Assembly (NCBI RefSeq): GCF_003611695.1
Contig: NZ_RAWE01000051.1
Location: 1 to 53,126 of the forward strand
Length of the DNA stretch: 53,126 nt
Source of the DNA: Corallococcus carmarthensis
Lineage (GTDB): Bacteria > Myxococcota > Myxococcia > Myxococcales > Myxococcaceae
Reading direction: 5' to 3'
Below are positions 25,866 to 34,316 of this stretch, one piece after another; position 1 is the stretch's first letter; the number at the start of each line of letters is the position of its first letter. A program made the position numbers and the translations under genes. The notes beneath the pieces are model-generated. The model was not told the origin of the DNA. It ran no database searches and was given only the letters and a program-made list of their open reading frames with translations.

Positions 25866-25958
25866 GCCGGGCCGGATGCCCTCCAGATTGAAGCAAACGT
25901 TGAACATCGCGCGCCCGCGAGGGCCGGCACACGTTGAAGCAGCCAGGACCTCTGGAGC

Positions 25959-27374
25959 GTGCGGTATGAGCATGGGGTGCCTCTCCCCCGCTTCCGCCGT
26001 CACCTGTCCGTCCTCGCCGTGGCCCTGACCGGCCTGGGTGCCGCCGTCGCCCACGCCGACGAGGACACGCCCGCGCCCGCCATCCACCGCCCCGAGGTCG
26101 CGGAGGTGACGGTGGAGGGCGCGAACAAGACGAACTCCGGCACGGTGCGCTCGTTCGGGCAGCTGGACGTGGGCGACGAGGTGGACGCCGACGAGCTGGT
26201 GAAGGTGGAGCGGCGGCTCTTGTCCACGGGCCTGTTCCAGGAGGTCCACGCGAGCACGGAGCCCCTGGACGACGGGCGCGTGCGGCTGGTGCTGCGGGTG
26301 AAGGACAAGGCGTCGTGGGTGGTGGCGCCCACGGTGGCGCTGTCCTCCGCCAACACCGGCGGCGGGCTGCTCTACGCGGAGAACAACCTGGCCGGCCGCG
26401 CGAAGAAGCTCGCCGTCGCGGCGCAGGTGAGCACCGGCGAGAGCGGCCTGTACATGGGCTTCCTGGATCCGATCCTCTTCGGCCTGCCGCAGCTCAAGTT
26501 CAGCCTGGAGGGGCAGCTGCGCAGCGACCGCGTGGACGAGTACCGTCCGGGTGCCAGCCAGGACGACCCGGAGATCCTCCGGCGCACGCGCCTCAACTCG
26601 GCGTCCCTCAGCTCCGAACTGGGCTTCATCCTCTTCGAGCGCGTGCGCGCGGCGGCGAAGTACCGCGTGTCCACCATCGACGCGCAGCTACCGGACCCGA
26701 CGAAGCCGGTGACGACGGAGGCCTTCTCCACCGGACCGCACCTGCGCGACACGTCGCTGCGCTTCATGGTGGGCCTGGACTCGCGCCAGACGCTGCACGC
26801 GGTGACGGAGGGGCTCAACCTGGAGGGCTCCTACGAGGTGTCCGTCCCGGGCGTGTGGAGCGAGTTCCGCTACCGCAAGTTCGGCGTCCTCTACCGCCAC
26901 GGCATCCGCTTCTTCAGCGAGCACAACCTGATCCTTCGCGGCGAGCTGGCCGTGGGCAAGGACCTGCCCTTCCACCAGGAGCTGGTGATGGGCGGCACCA
27001 CGCTGCGCGGCTTCCAGTACCGGCAGTTCCGCGGCGACACCCGGCTCACCTTCACCGCCGAGTACCACTTCCCCCTCTTCAAGGTGAAGTCGCTGGCCTT
27101 CCGGGGGCTGGGCTTCTCCGACACGGGCGTCATCGGGTGGCGCGAGCTGCCTTCGGATGGGATCCTGCGCGACGCCAGCGGGCGCGTCATCCGCGGCTAC
27201 CTGCCGCAGACCCTGGAGAGCGGGGACTCCGCCACCGTGGCCCAGGGCGTGGGCGCGGGCCTGCGGCTGTACCTCAACAACGTCGTGCTGCCCCTCTTGG
27301 GCGTGGACGTCGCCTACGGCGTCAACTCCGGCCAGGTGCGCGTCTACCTCGTGGCCGGAGTCACGCCTTCCTGA
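25959..27374 (+). CDS. BamA/TamA (Omp85) family outer-membrane protein with one POTRA domain
   Basis: The 471-residue product has a signal peptide (RRHLSVLAVALTGLGAAVAHA), one POTRA-like domain (about residues 45-115: VAEVTVEGANKTNSGT, VERRLLSTGLFQEVHA) and a C-terminal Omp85 barrel (about 125-471). The barrel contains the conserved GGTTLRGFQYRQFRGD block, whose LRGF corresponds to the VRGF/Y motif of loop 6. True BamA has five POTRAs, so this is a reduced relative, possibly a TamA-like or lipid/protein transport protein. GTG 25959 is used; an in-frame GTG at 25977 is also possible. It converges with the DUF5995 gene. Confidence 0.85.
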   Translation: MRYEHGVPLPRFRRHLSVLAVALTGLGAAVAHADEDTPAPAIHRPEVAEVTVEGANKTNSGTVRSFGQLDVGDEVDADELVKVERRLLSTGLFQEVHASTEPLDDGRVRLVLRVKDKASWVVAPTVALSSANTGGGLLYAENNLAGRAKKLAVAAQVSTGESGLYMGFLDPILFGLPQLKFSLEGQLRSDRVDEYRPGASQDDPEILRRTRLNSASLSSELGFILFERVRAAAKYRVSTIDAQLPDPTKPVTTEAFSTGPHLRDTSLRFMVGLDSRQTLHAVTEGLNLEGSYEVSVPGVWSEFRYRKFGVLYRHGIRFFSEHNLILRGELAVGKDLPFHQELVMGGTTLRGFQYRQFRGDTRLTFTAEYHFPLFKVKSLAFRGLGFSDTGVIGWRELPSDGILRDASGRVIRGYLPQTLESGDSATVAQGVGAGLRLYLNNVVLPLLGVDVAYGVNSGQVRVYLVAGVTPS

Positions 27375-27383
27375 AGCGGCCCG

Positions 27384-28334
27384 CTAGCTGGCGCGGGCGC
27401 TGACGTCCGCGTCCGTCGCCGGCGGAGCCACCACCACGCCGGGCCACTCCTCCGGCGACAGCGTCAGGCTGAACGGAGGCGCCTTGCCGAGCACCGTCCG
27501 CCACAGCGCCTTGTCCGCGCACAGCGCCTGGGCGATGCGGCCGGACGTCGTGCGCACGCGCTCCACGACGGCCTGGTGCTCCTCCGGCGTCTGCGCCTCC
27601 AGCATCGCGACGACGTTCTCCCAGACGCGCTGCCGCCAGACGATGAGCATCTGCATCACGGCCCGCTCCACCACGGGGCGGCTGAAGGGCACGAGCAGCA
27701 GCAGCTTCGTGGACGTGCACCGGTAGCGCTCGGCGAGCAGGTCCAGGCACTCCGGGATGCACGAGCGGAGGATCTCGTTCACGAGGAAGTAGTCGTGCCG
27801 GTAGCGCGCCAGGCGGCGCGCATCCACCGGGGGCGACTGGTGGGCGATGTTGTCGTAGACGACCATTCCCAGGTCGTGGTTGATGTGGGCGCTCACGCCC
27901 AGGAGCGCGTCCTGATAGGGCTGCGTGAGCCGCTGGGCCGGGTAGTGCGTCGCGAAGCGCCACGCCGCGGTGGGCAGCGGCAGGTTCTTCAGCGAGTCGC
28001 GCACCGCGATGAGCGCTTCCTCCGCGAAGCGGCCCGTCAGGTGATCAAGCCACTCCGGTTCGAGCAAGCCGCCCGCGTCCGGCCGCTTCAGCAGCTGGAC
28101 GACCCTCCGTGTGACGATGGCGTAGATGTCCAGGAAGATGGCGCGTGAATCATTCCGCGCGTTCAGCCGGCCGAGGATCTTCTCCAGTCCCTCCAGGGCT
28201 TCCTCCGCGTCGACGGGATTCCAGAGCACGTCATCCAACTGGATGGGGCCCTGCGCATCCTGCGTCTCGTGGAGGTGGACGGGCTGCGAACGCTGCTTCC
28301 GGTGAGCCGAGGGGGTGGCCGGTGAAACAGTCAT
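27384..28334 (-). CDS. DUF5995 family protein
   Basis: The 316-residue soluble helical protein matches the pattern I recall for DUF5995: LEGLEKILGRLNARNDSRAIFLDIYAIVTRRV near the start, AWRFATHYPAQ, and the conserved HINHDLGMVVYD block. No function is established for this family. I use ATG 28334 with ggag upstream; the frame is open to 28463, but that stretch looks non-coding. A 160-base gap separates it from the cytochrome gene; I see no clear element in it. Confidence 0.75.
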   Translation of the reverse strand: MTVSPATPSAHRKQRSQPVHLHETQDAQGPIQLDDVLWNPVDAEEALEGLEKILGRLNARNDSRAIFLDIYAIVTRRVVQLLKRPDAGGLLEPEWLDHLTGRFAEEALIAVRDSLKNLPLPTAAWRFATHYPAQRLTQPYQDALLGVSAHINHDLGMVVYDNIAHQSPPVDARRLARYRHDYFLVNEILRSCIPECLDLLAERYRCTSTKLLLLVPFSRPVVERAVMQMLIVWRQRVWENVVAMLEAQTPEEHQAVVERVRTTSGRIAQALCADKALWRTVLGKAPPFSLTLSPEEWPGVVVAPPATDADVSARAS

Positions 28335-28495
28335 GGAATGACGCTCCGCGGGGTGGGGGAACGACTTCGCATGAAATTCTATATCAACCGGCCCTTCTCG
28401 TGATGGCCGCGGACTCAGGAAGCGACGAGATGTTTCATGAAACCCCCGCGTGTCGACAGTCACGCGGGGGGGTCATTGTCACGCCGATGTCAAAC

Positions 28496-29749
28496 TCAGG
28501 GCGTGGTGCCTTCGCTCACGCTACCGCCCGTCCTGCCCAGCACGTACTTGGCGAGCGCCAGGGCGTTGTTCTCGTCGACGAGGGCCTCGTAGGTGGGCAT
28601 CTGCGTGCCGGGCTTGAAGGACTCCGGGTTGCGGATCCACTTCGCCACCTCTTCGGGGGCCTTGCCCTTGGCGCCCTGGAGCTTGGCCTCGTAGGCCTTG
28701 CCGGGGGCGTGGCAGGTCGCGCAGCCCAGGGAGCTGAACATCTTCTCCGGTTCGGCGGAGGGCTCCGCCTTGGGGCGGCCACCGGTGGGCGGCGGCACGA
28801 CCTTGTCGTTGGGCTTCATGGAGCGCAGGAAGGTGTAGAGGGCCGCGAGTTCCACGTCGTCCGCGTAGCGGTACTTGGGCATGGGCGGGCGCAGGATGAA
28901 GCCCCCGGGCGTGATGCCCGAAACCATCGAGTGCTTGAACTCGTCCAGCGTCCACTTGCCGATGCCGGCCGTCTCGCTGGGGGTGATGTTGGGCGACAGC
29001 AGCTTGCCCTCGCCGCCCAGCGGCACCAGGTCGAACTCGAAGCCGCCGCTCAGCAGCGTCTCCGGGTGCTGCATCTTCACCGCGCTGCTCTCCAGTCCCG
29101 GCGAGTGGCAGAAGGTGCAGTCGTAGACGCTGGAGGCCAGGTAGCGGCCGTACTCCACGGAGTCCGCCGCCTTCACGGGCACGGGCACCGGCTCCGTGCG
29201 GCCCTTGTCGTTGATGCCCATGGCGAACGCGAACGCCATCCGGCCCGGGGGCGTCAGCTCGGAGCGCGGCGGCTGCTGCTTCTCCGGCGCGAAGTCCGGG
29301 TGCCCGGAGCGCATGAAGCCGATGACCGCCGCGACGTCCTTGTCACCCATGTTGGGGAACGGGGGCATGGGGCGGAAGTGGTGGCTCTTGTCGATGCCGT
29401 TGATCACCATGCGGGCGATCTCCTGGTCCGTCCAGGCGCCCACGCCCTTCTCCATGTCGGAGGTGATGTTCGCCGAGTAGAACGTGCCCAGTTCGGCCGG
29501 GAAGTCATGCATCCGGCCGCCCACGGGCTTGGTGTTGCCGCCGCCCGCGTGACACTCACCGCACACCGCGCGGAACACCTGCTCACCGCGGGCAATGCCC
29601 TCCGGCGAGCTGTCCCGGGTGATGTTGGGCAGCGCGACATAGTCGTACGTCTTGTTGAGCTTGTGGGTGGCCACGCCCATGGCGGTACCCGCGCCAATCA
29701 AGACCAGGGCGACCAGCACTCCAATGGCCAGCAGGATCTTCTTCATCAT
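28496..29749 (-). CDS. Triheme c-type cytochrome, dehydrogenase-subunit-like
   Basis: The 417-residue product has an N-terminal hydrophobic anchor/signal (KKILLAIGVLVALVLIGAG) and three CxxCH sites: CGECH (Cys63), CTFCH and CATCH. The paired segments FYSANITSDMEKGVGAWTDQ and LLSPNITPSETAGIGKW are the repeat signature of triheme cytochrome subunits of membrane-bound alcohol/sugar dehydrogenases. The third domain is a short class I cytochrome. It should carry electrons in the periplasm. No dehydrogenase subunit is adjacent; instead it sits downstream of two exported proteins of a cytochrome block. Confidence 0.88.
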   Translation of the reverse strand: MMKKILLAIGVLVALVLIGAGTAMGVATHKLNKTYDYVALPNITRDSSPEGIARGEQVFRAVCGECHAGGGNTKPVGGRMHDFPAELGTFYSANITSDMEKGVGAWTDQEIARMVINGIDKSHHFRPMPPFPNMGDKDVAAVIGFMRSGHPDFAPEKQQPPRSELTPPGRMAFAFAMGINDKGRTEPVPVPVKAADSVEYGRYLASSVYDCTFCHSPGLESSAVKMQHPETLLSGGFEFDLVPLGGEGKLLSPNITPSETAGIGKWTLDEFKHSMVSGITPGGFILRPPMPKYRYADDVELAALYTFLRSMKPNDKVVPPPTGGRPKAEPSAEPEKMFSSLGCATCHAPGKAYEAKLQGAKGKAPEEVAKWIRNPESFKPGTQMPTYEALVDENNALALAKYVLGRTGGSVSEGTTP

Positions 29750-29788
29750 GGGAAATGTTGCTCCGGACGGGTGGGGGCGAAACACGAC

Positions 29789-29823
29789 GCTCCGTCCTCC
29801 CCACGGGGAGGGGCGGACGGAGC
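29789..29823 (-). terminator. Hairpin between two genes of the cytochrome block
   Basis: GCTCCGTCC (29789-29797) and GGACGGAGC (29815-29823) pair perfectly over nine bases, extended inside by CCCC/GGGG. It lies between the stop of the lipoprotein gene (29849) and the start of the triheme cytochrome (29749). It could end or attenuate the upstream transcript, or protect an mRNA end and set different expression levels. Confidence 0.45.
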
Positions 29824-29848
29824 AGGATCGTTGGGACGGGTGCGGCGG

Positions 29849-30949
29849 CTACTGCCCAGGCAAGCAGGTGCTGGGCGGGGGAATCGAAGGCGTCGCCGAG
29901 GGAACCGCGGGCGACATCTGGAGGCCCGCGAACGTGACGAGGCCGGGGATCTGCGGGAGCGCGAGCGGCATCAGCGACCACGGCCGGTTGTCCGCCGTGC
30001 TCGTCGTGGCGTCCTTCGCCGTATAGGTCACCGTGCCCGGGGGGCCCATCAGCGGCGGGTGGACGATGGCGACCAGGCCCAGGCTGCTGTTGGGGGCCGG
30101 CGGACCGGGCGGGATGAAGAAGCCGCGCGTGGACTGGAAGGGCGCGAGCGGCGGAGGCAGCGCGCCGACGGGCGCCCACTCGATGTTGAACACGCGGCCG
30201 GACGTGGCCTCCACGGTGGTGTTCGCCGCGGGCACGCGGAACACCGGGAAGCCCGGGCGGTACAGCCAGAAGATCGTCACGCCGCCGAAGCGGGCCGGGT
30301 CGAGCAGGTTCGCCACCGTCACGGCCGTGCCCCCGGTGGCGGTCAGGTACTTCGCCACCGCCTCCAGGATGCCCTTGTCGCTCACCTGGAGCGCTTCCAG
30401 GCCCACGCACGCGCTGTGCCCCGGCACCACCGGCCGGATGGTCAGCGTGGGCAGGTAGTTGCCTTCCGGCACGTTCGGCAGAAAGGGCGGCGGGACATCA
30501 TTGGCCAGCGTGCCCTGCCCCACGGACAGGACGAAGAACGGGGCGCCCTTGCGGGTGGGCACCTTCGGCAGGGTCCACAGGCCCTGCGCGTCGGACGGCA
30601 CAGGCGCGCCCGGCGCGGGCGGCATGCCGGTGGCGGGATCCGGCACCGTGTCCTGCAGCGTGACGAGCGCGCCGCGCACCACCGAGCGCTGCAGGAGCGG
30701 GCTGAACTCCGCGTAGAGCGGCGGCAGCGCGCACTGCGCGGGCGGAGGCGCGCAGTTGGCCAGGTTGATGAAGTAGGCCTCCGGGTCCACGGTGAAGCCC
30801 GACAGCCGGGAGATGAGGCCCTCCGGCTCGCGGTTCTCGTAGGTGGGCAGCGGCGTGAACGTCGACGCCGCGGGGGTGGAGGATTCCGAGCAGCCGGCGT
30901 TCAGCAGGGCCGCGCCGAGCAGCGTTCCAACGAAGAGAGCTCTTTGCAT
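29849..30949 (-). CDS. Hypothetical lipoprotein in cytochrome block
   Basis: The 366-residue product from ATG 30949 has a signal peptide ending LNAGC (Cys20; the -3 position is Asn, so the lipobox is imperfect). It is rich in Pro, Gly and Val, with several Cys (LANCAPPPAQCALPP, GHSACVG, a final STCLPGQ) but no CxxCH. Repetitive beta-like segments suggest an Ig-like or carboxypeptidase-regulatory-like surface protein. It lies between the multiheme lipoprotein and the triheme cytochrome on the same strand, the multiheme stop being 16 bases upstream, so it is probably part of the same envelope electron-transfer assembly (context inference). Confidence 0.65.
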   Translation of the reverse strand: MQRALFVGTLLGAALLNAGCSESSTPAASTFTPLPTYENREPEGLISRLSGFTVDPEAYFINLANCAPPPAQCALPPLYAEFSPLLQRSVVRGALVTLQDTVPDPATGMPPAPGAPVPSDAQGLWTLPKVPTRKGAPFFVLSVGQGTLANDVPPPFLPNVPEGNYLPTLTIRPVVPGHSACVGLEALQVSDKGILEAVAKYLTATGGTAVTVANLLDPARFGGVTIFWLYRPGFPVFRVPAANTTVEATSGRVFNIEWAPVGALPPPLAPFQSTRGFFIPPGPPAPNSSLGLVAIVHPPLMGPPGTVTYTAKDATTSTADNRPWSLMPLALPQIPGLVTFAGLQMSPAVPSATPSIPPPSTCLPGQ

Positions 30950-30964
30950 GGCGGGTCGCATCCC

Positions 30965-32875
30965 CTACTTCGCGGGGAGGATGTGGCTGGAGGGAAGCTG
31001 ATCGCCGCCGTGGCACGTCTGCGCGCAGTTGCCGAACTTGCTGGGCGTGCCACGCTGGTTGAAGGCGATCTGGAAGAACTCGTCACCGTGCTGGGAGATG
31101 TGGCACGAGCCGCACAGCGCCAGGCTGGGCCGCTCCGTGCTCTTGCGCGTCAGGTGGCACACGGTGCAGTCCGCCCGGTTCTCCGGGTAGCTGGGCGAGT
31201 TCATGTGGATGCGGTGCACCATCTCCTGCGTGCGGCCCACCGTGTCCGTGTCGTAGTGGTGGCAGACCTTGCAGCTCTCGATGTGGTCCACCGACAGGCC
31301 GTGGCGCAGGTTGTCCAGTGACAGCACGCCGCGGTGGCAGATCTGGCAGTTGCCCACGTTGCCCGGGTAGGTCGTCGGCTCGTCCTGGCCCACCTGGAAG
31401 AAGAACGGGTTCAGCTTCGCGACGCGCTCGCCCATGGACGCGCGGTTGAACTTCACCAGCGCCACGTAGGTGCCCGGCTTCGCGTTCGCCGGCAGCGTGA
31501 ACGTCTGCCGCGTGGGCCACTGGAAGTCGATGAGGCCCGGCGTCAGGCCCGTGAGCGTGGCGTCATCGTAGAGGGCGAACGGGAACGGCTTGGCGAAGAA
31601 CTGGGGCTGGTCGCTGGGGTTGCCCAGGACCTGGAGGTCCTGCAGCGGGCCCGCGATGGCCACGTTGGAGATGGAGTCGTTCTCCATGACGGACGCGATG
31701 ACGCCGGGGACGAACGTCTGGATGCCGTTGGACTGGCCGGTGATGATCTGCCGCGCGCTGGGCAGCAGGTCCTTGGAGTGCAGGTGGGCGCCCGCGCTGT
31801 CGCGCAGGTCCACGTAGATGCTCACGTCCTCGCCGGGCTTGTAGAAGCTGCCGTCCTTCGGGGGCGAGAACACCAGCCGCGAGTCCAGGCCCGGGCTGCA
31901 CTGCACCGGGTTGCCGGCGTCGTCGGTGCAGGTGGATGGGCGGTCATCCGGGACGACGTAGGTCACCGGGAAGTAGAACGGCTTGTCCGGCAGCTGGCTC
32001 CAGGTGGCCTTGAGCGCGCCAGGGCCCGACAGGCGCGGGATGCGCAGCACCTTGAAGGGGTTGGTGCTGCCCACCATGTCCACGCGCGCGACGGTGCGGG
32101 TGGTGGGGCTCTGATCCAGGCCGCCCGCGAAGCCCGTCACGGTGCCGGGGTCCTTGTCGCCGGGGAAGCGCGGCGGCTTCAGGTTCTCCGAGCGCCAGGC
32201 GAAGCGGCTGTGGCCGGCGTAGGGCGAGGAGGCCAGGAGCTCCGAGCGCAGGTACTTCTGGCTCGCGCGCGGGGTGCCCGTCTCGTCCAGCACCTCAATG
32301 GTGATGGTGTCGTCCTTCACCTTCTGCCAGTTCGCGTTGCCGAACAGCACCTCGCGGGTCCAGCAGTCCTCCACGGCGCCCGCGAGGCTGTAGAAGCTCC
32401 ACTCGTCCGGACCCTGGTTGACGTTGGTCCAGTCCAGGCCGGCGAAGACCGTCTGGGTCCTGATCCACGACAGCGCGGCCGTCAGGTCGTTGGGGTTGTT
32501 GTGCTGGTTGACCACGGTCTCCGACACGGAGAACTGGTTCAGGAAGTACTGGTTGTCCGACAGGATCTGCAGCGTCCCGGAGGGAGGCGACAGCGTCAGC
32601 GGGTTCGGCGCGAGCGGCGTGACGCACACGTCCGGGTACGGGACGGGCACGCTGTTCTTCGCGACCATCTGCCCGTTGGGCAGGAAGGCGCAGCCGTTGA
32701 TGTACTGGAGGCTGAGCCGGATCGCGCCGGAGTTGAGCCCCTGATACGGGTCGAACCGCTTGGCACCGCGACCTGTGGTCGACCCCTCGTCATCAGTGAC
32801 CTTGAGGAGGTTGCAGGACAGCAGGGGCACCAGCAGGGCGCACCACGCGCTCTTCAACAGGATTGAGCGATTCAT
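30965..32875 (-). CDS. Multiheme c-type cytochrome lipoprotein (four CxxCH plus one CxxxCH)
   Basis: The 636-residue product from ATG 32875 has lipobox LLSC (Cys21). Residues about 40-500 are beta-rich with no heme sites. The last 130 residues hold CQICH, CKVCHH, CTVCH, CGSCH and CAQTCH. The last is CX3CH, a rare heme-attachment spacing; I checked it on the DNA (codons TGC GCG CAG ACG TGC CAC). HRIHMNSPSYPENRADCTVC resembles the conserved HKIH...DC..CH block of OmcA/MtrC-type outer-surface cytochromes, so a role in moving electrons at the outer membrane is plausible. The N-terminal domain is not recognised. The ribosome site is weak. Confidence 0.8.
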   Translation of the reverse strand: MNRSILLKSAWCALLVPLLSCNLLKVTDDEGSTTGRGAKRFDPYQGLNSGAIRLSLQYINGCAFLPNGQMVAKNSVPVPYPDVCVTPLAPNPLTLSPPSGTLQILSDNQYFLNQFSVSETVVNQHNNPNDLTAALSWIRTQTVFAGLDWTNVNQGPDEWSFYSLAGAVEDCWTREVLFGNANWQKVKDDTITIEVLDETGTPRASQKYLRSELLASSPYAGHSRFAWRSENLKPPRFPGDKDPGTVTGFAGGLDQSPTTRTVARVDMVGSTNPFKVLRIPRLSGPGALKATWSQLPDKPFYFPVTYVVPDDRPSTCTDDAGNPVQCSPGLDSRLVFSPPKDGSFYKPGEDVSIYVDLRDSAGAHLHSKDLLPSARQIITGQSNGIQTFVPGVIASVMENDSISNVAIAGPLQDLQVLGNPSDQPQFFAKPFPFALYDDATLTGLTPGLIDFQWPTRQTFTLPANAKPGTYVALVKFNRASMGERVAKLNPFFFQVGQDEPTTYPGNVGNCQICHRGVLSLDNLRHGLSVDHIESCKVCHHYDTDTVGRTQEMVHRIHMNSPSYPENRADCTVCHLTRKSTERPSLALCGSCHISQHGDEFFQIAFNQRGTPSKFGNCAQTCHGGDQLPSSHILPAK

Positions 32876-32947
32876 GGAAGACGAGGCCGGAGGCAGCAGT
32901 CGGGGGGAGGAAAAGGAGCAGGTGTCCTCACGCGCGGGCCCACGCGT

Positions 32948-33012
32948 CCCACCCTTCCCGACGCCGCCAACGCTCCGCGACGCGGAGACGGTGAGGCTTG
33001 GGAAGGGTTGGG
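32948..33012 (-). promoter_or_regulatory. Long stem-loop in the leader of the multiheme cytochrome gene
   Basis: CCCACCCTTCCC (32948-32959) pairs with GGGAAGGGTTGGG (33000-33012) with one bulge, and an inner perfect stem CTCCGC/GCGGAG (32973-32978/32982-32987) sits in the loop. It is about 75 bases upstream of the cytochrome ATG and about 125 bases beyond the menA stop. It may be the menA terminator or a leader structure controlling the cytochrome block. Confidence 0.4.
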
Positions 33013-33135
33013 AGGAGAACACCTCATCGGATCAAACTGACCACATTATGAGAGTCCGCGCAATTCGTGGACTTCAGATCGCGCGCAGAGAGTGAGCGCC
33101 GCGGGCGGGTGACCCGGGGCGTCGCGCGGGCAGTG

Positions 33136-34062
33136 CTACAGGCTGAGACCCGCGGACAGGAGCAGCGCGAAGACGAGCCCCAGCCCCGCGGTCTTCCCCA
33201 GGTACGGGTTGAGCGCGCTGCCGTCCTCGCGCCAGATGGCGCGGATCTGCTTCACCGCGAGTGGCAGGGCCGCCAGCGTGAAGAGCCAGGCCCACCGGTG
33301 CTCCGGCAGCACCAGCCAGGCGAGGACCGGGAGCACGAACGCGCCGCCCACCGCCAGCGTGTACTCCCACTGCCCGAAGCGCTGGCCGAAGCGCACCACG
33401 AGCGTGCGCTTGCCGGCGACGACGTCCGTCTTGCGGTCGCGCAGGTTGTTCACCGCGAGGATGCCCGCCGAGAACAACCCCATGGACAGCCCCGCCAGCA
33501 GCACGGCCGGCGTGACGTGGTGGGAGAGCACGATGTAGCTGCCGCTCACTCCCAGGAGCCCGAAGATGATCAGCACCAGCACGTCCCCCAGCCCCAGGTA
33601 GCCCAGGGGGATGGGGCCCGCGGAGTAGAAGACCGCGCCCGCCAGGCAGAAGGCGCCGCCCGCGAACACCGGCCACCCTTCCGCCTGGGTCAACAGCAGC
33701 AGCGCGAGCGACGAGCCGGTGAACGCCAGCGCCGCGGCCGTCGCCACCTCGCGCGCGGACAGCCAGCCCTTCTGCGTGACGCGCGCGGGCCCCAGGCGCG
33801 CCTCCGTGTCCGCGCCGCGCTCGAAGTCCGCGTAGTCGTTCACCAGGTTGCTGACGATCTGCATGAGCACGAAGCCCACCAGGAACGTGAGCGCCGGAAT
33901 GGGCCGCCAGCTGCCTTCCGCGTTCGCGAAGGCCCACCCCAGCACCGTGGGCGCGATGGAGGCGGTCAGCGTCTTGGGCCGCAGCGCGAGCCACCAGACG
34001 CGGGCCAGAGGGGGTTTGGCTTCAAGCGCGACACTCGACGACGGGAGACTCGGAGTGGCCAT
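33136..34062 (-). CDS. menA: 1,4-dihydroxy-2-naphthoate polyprenyltransferase
   Basis: The 308-residue UbiA-superfamily integral membrane protein has about eight hydrophobic segments. The two Asp-rich prenyl-diphosphate/Mg motifs are NDYADFERGAD (residues 75-85) and NNLRDRKTDVVAGKRTL; the second is characteristic of MenA. It joins the polyprenyl chain to dihydroxynaphthoate to give demethylmenaquinone. ATG 34062 gives a short hydrophilic N-terminus; the frame is open to 34158. The cytochrome block follows 260 bases downstream on the same strand, a sensible pairing since menaquinol feeds c-type cytochrome chains. Confidence 0.9.
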   Translation of the reverse strand: MATPSLPSSSVALEAKPPLARVWWLALRPKTLTASIAPTVLGWAFANAEGSWRPIPALTFLVGFVLMQIVSNLVNDYADFERGADTEARLGPARVTQKGWLSAREVATAAALAFTGSSLALLLLTQAEGWPVFAGGAFCLAGAVFYSAGPIPLGYLGLGDVLVLIIFGLLGVSGSYIVLSHHVTPAVLLAGLSMGLFSAGILAVNNLRDRKTDVVAGKRTLVVRFGQRFGQWEYTLAVGGAFVLPVLAWLVLPEHRWAWLFTLAALPLAVKQIRAIWREDGSALNPYLGKTAGLGLVFALLLSAGLSL

Positions 34063-34316
34063 GGATGTCCGGGGGAGGGAGCAGGCGCACGGTAAAGCTC
34101 CAGACAGGAGGATCGCAAGAGGACGCAATGGTTCACATTGGTTCTCCTCATGTATCACCCGTCACATGCCTGCACCGGCGGTAGCAGACGCGCTTTGTCA
34201 ACACGCCGCCCGTCTACCCCGCGACGCAAAGGCAGACGGCAGTCGCACTTCAGGTAAATTCAAGAACAACCAGAATTAACAGAACACCGTTGCCTGCCGG
34301 ATGGTAGAAGGCGGCC

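Noticed and set aside
28145-31321. A 1058-codon plus-strand open frame across the cytochrome block
   Set aside because: It is antisense to three well-supported genes with heme motifs and lipoboxes, and its composition is Arg/His/Gly-rich with no domain, typical of the shadow frames of high-GC DNA.
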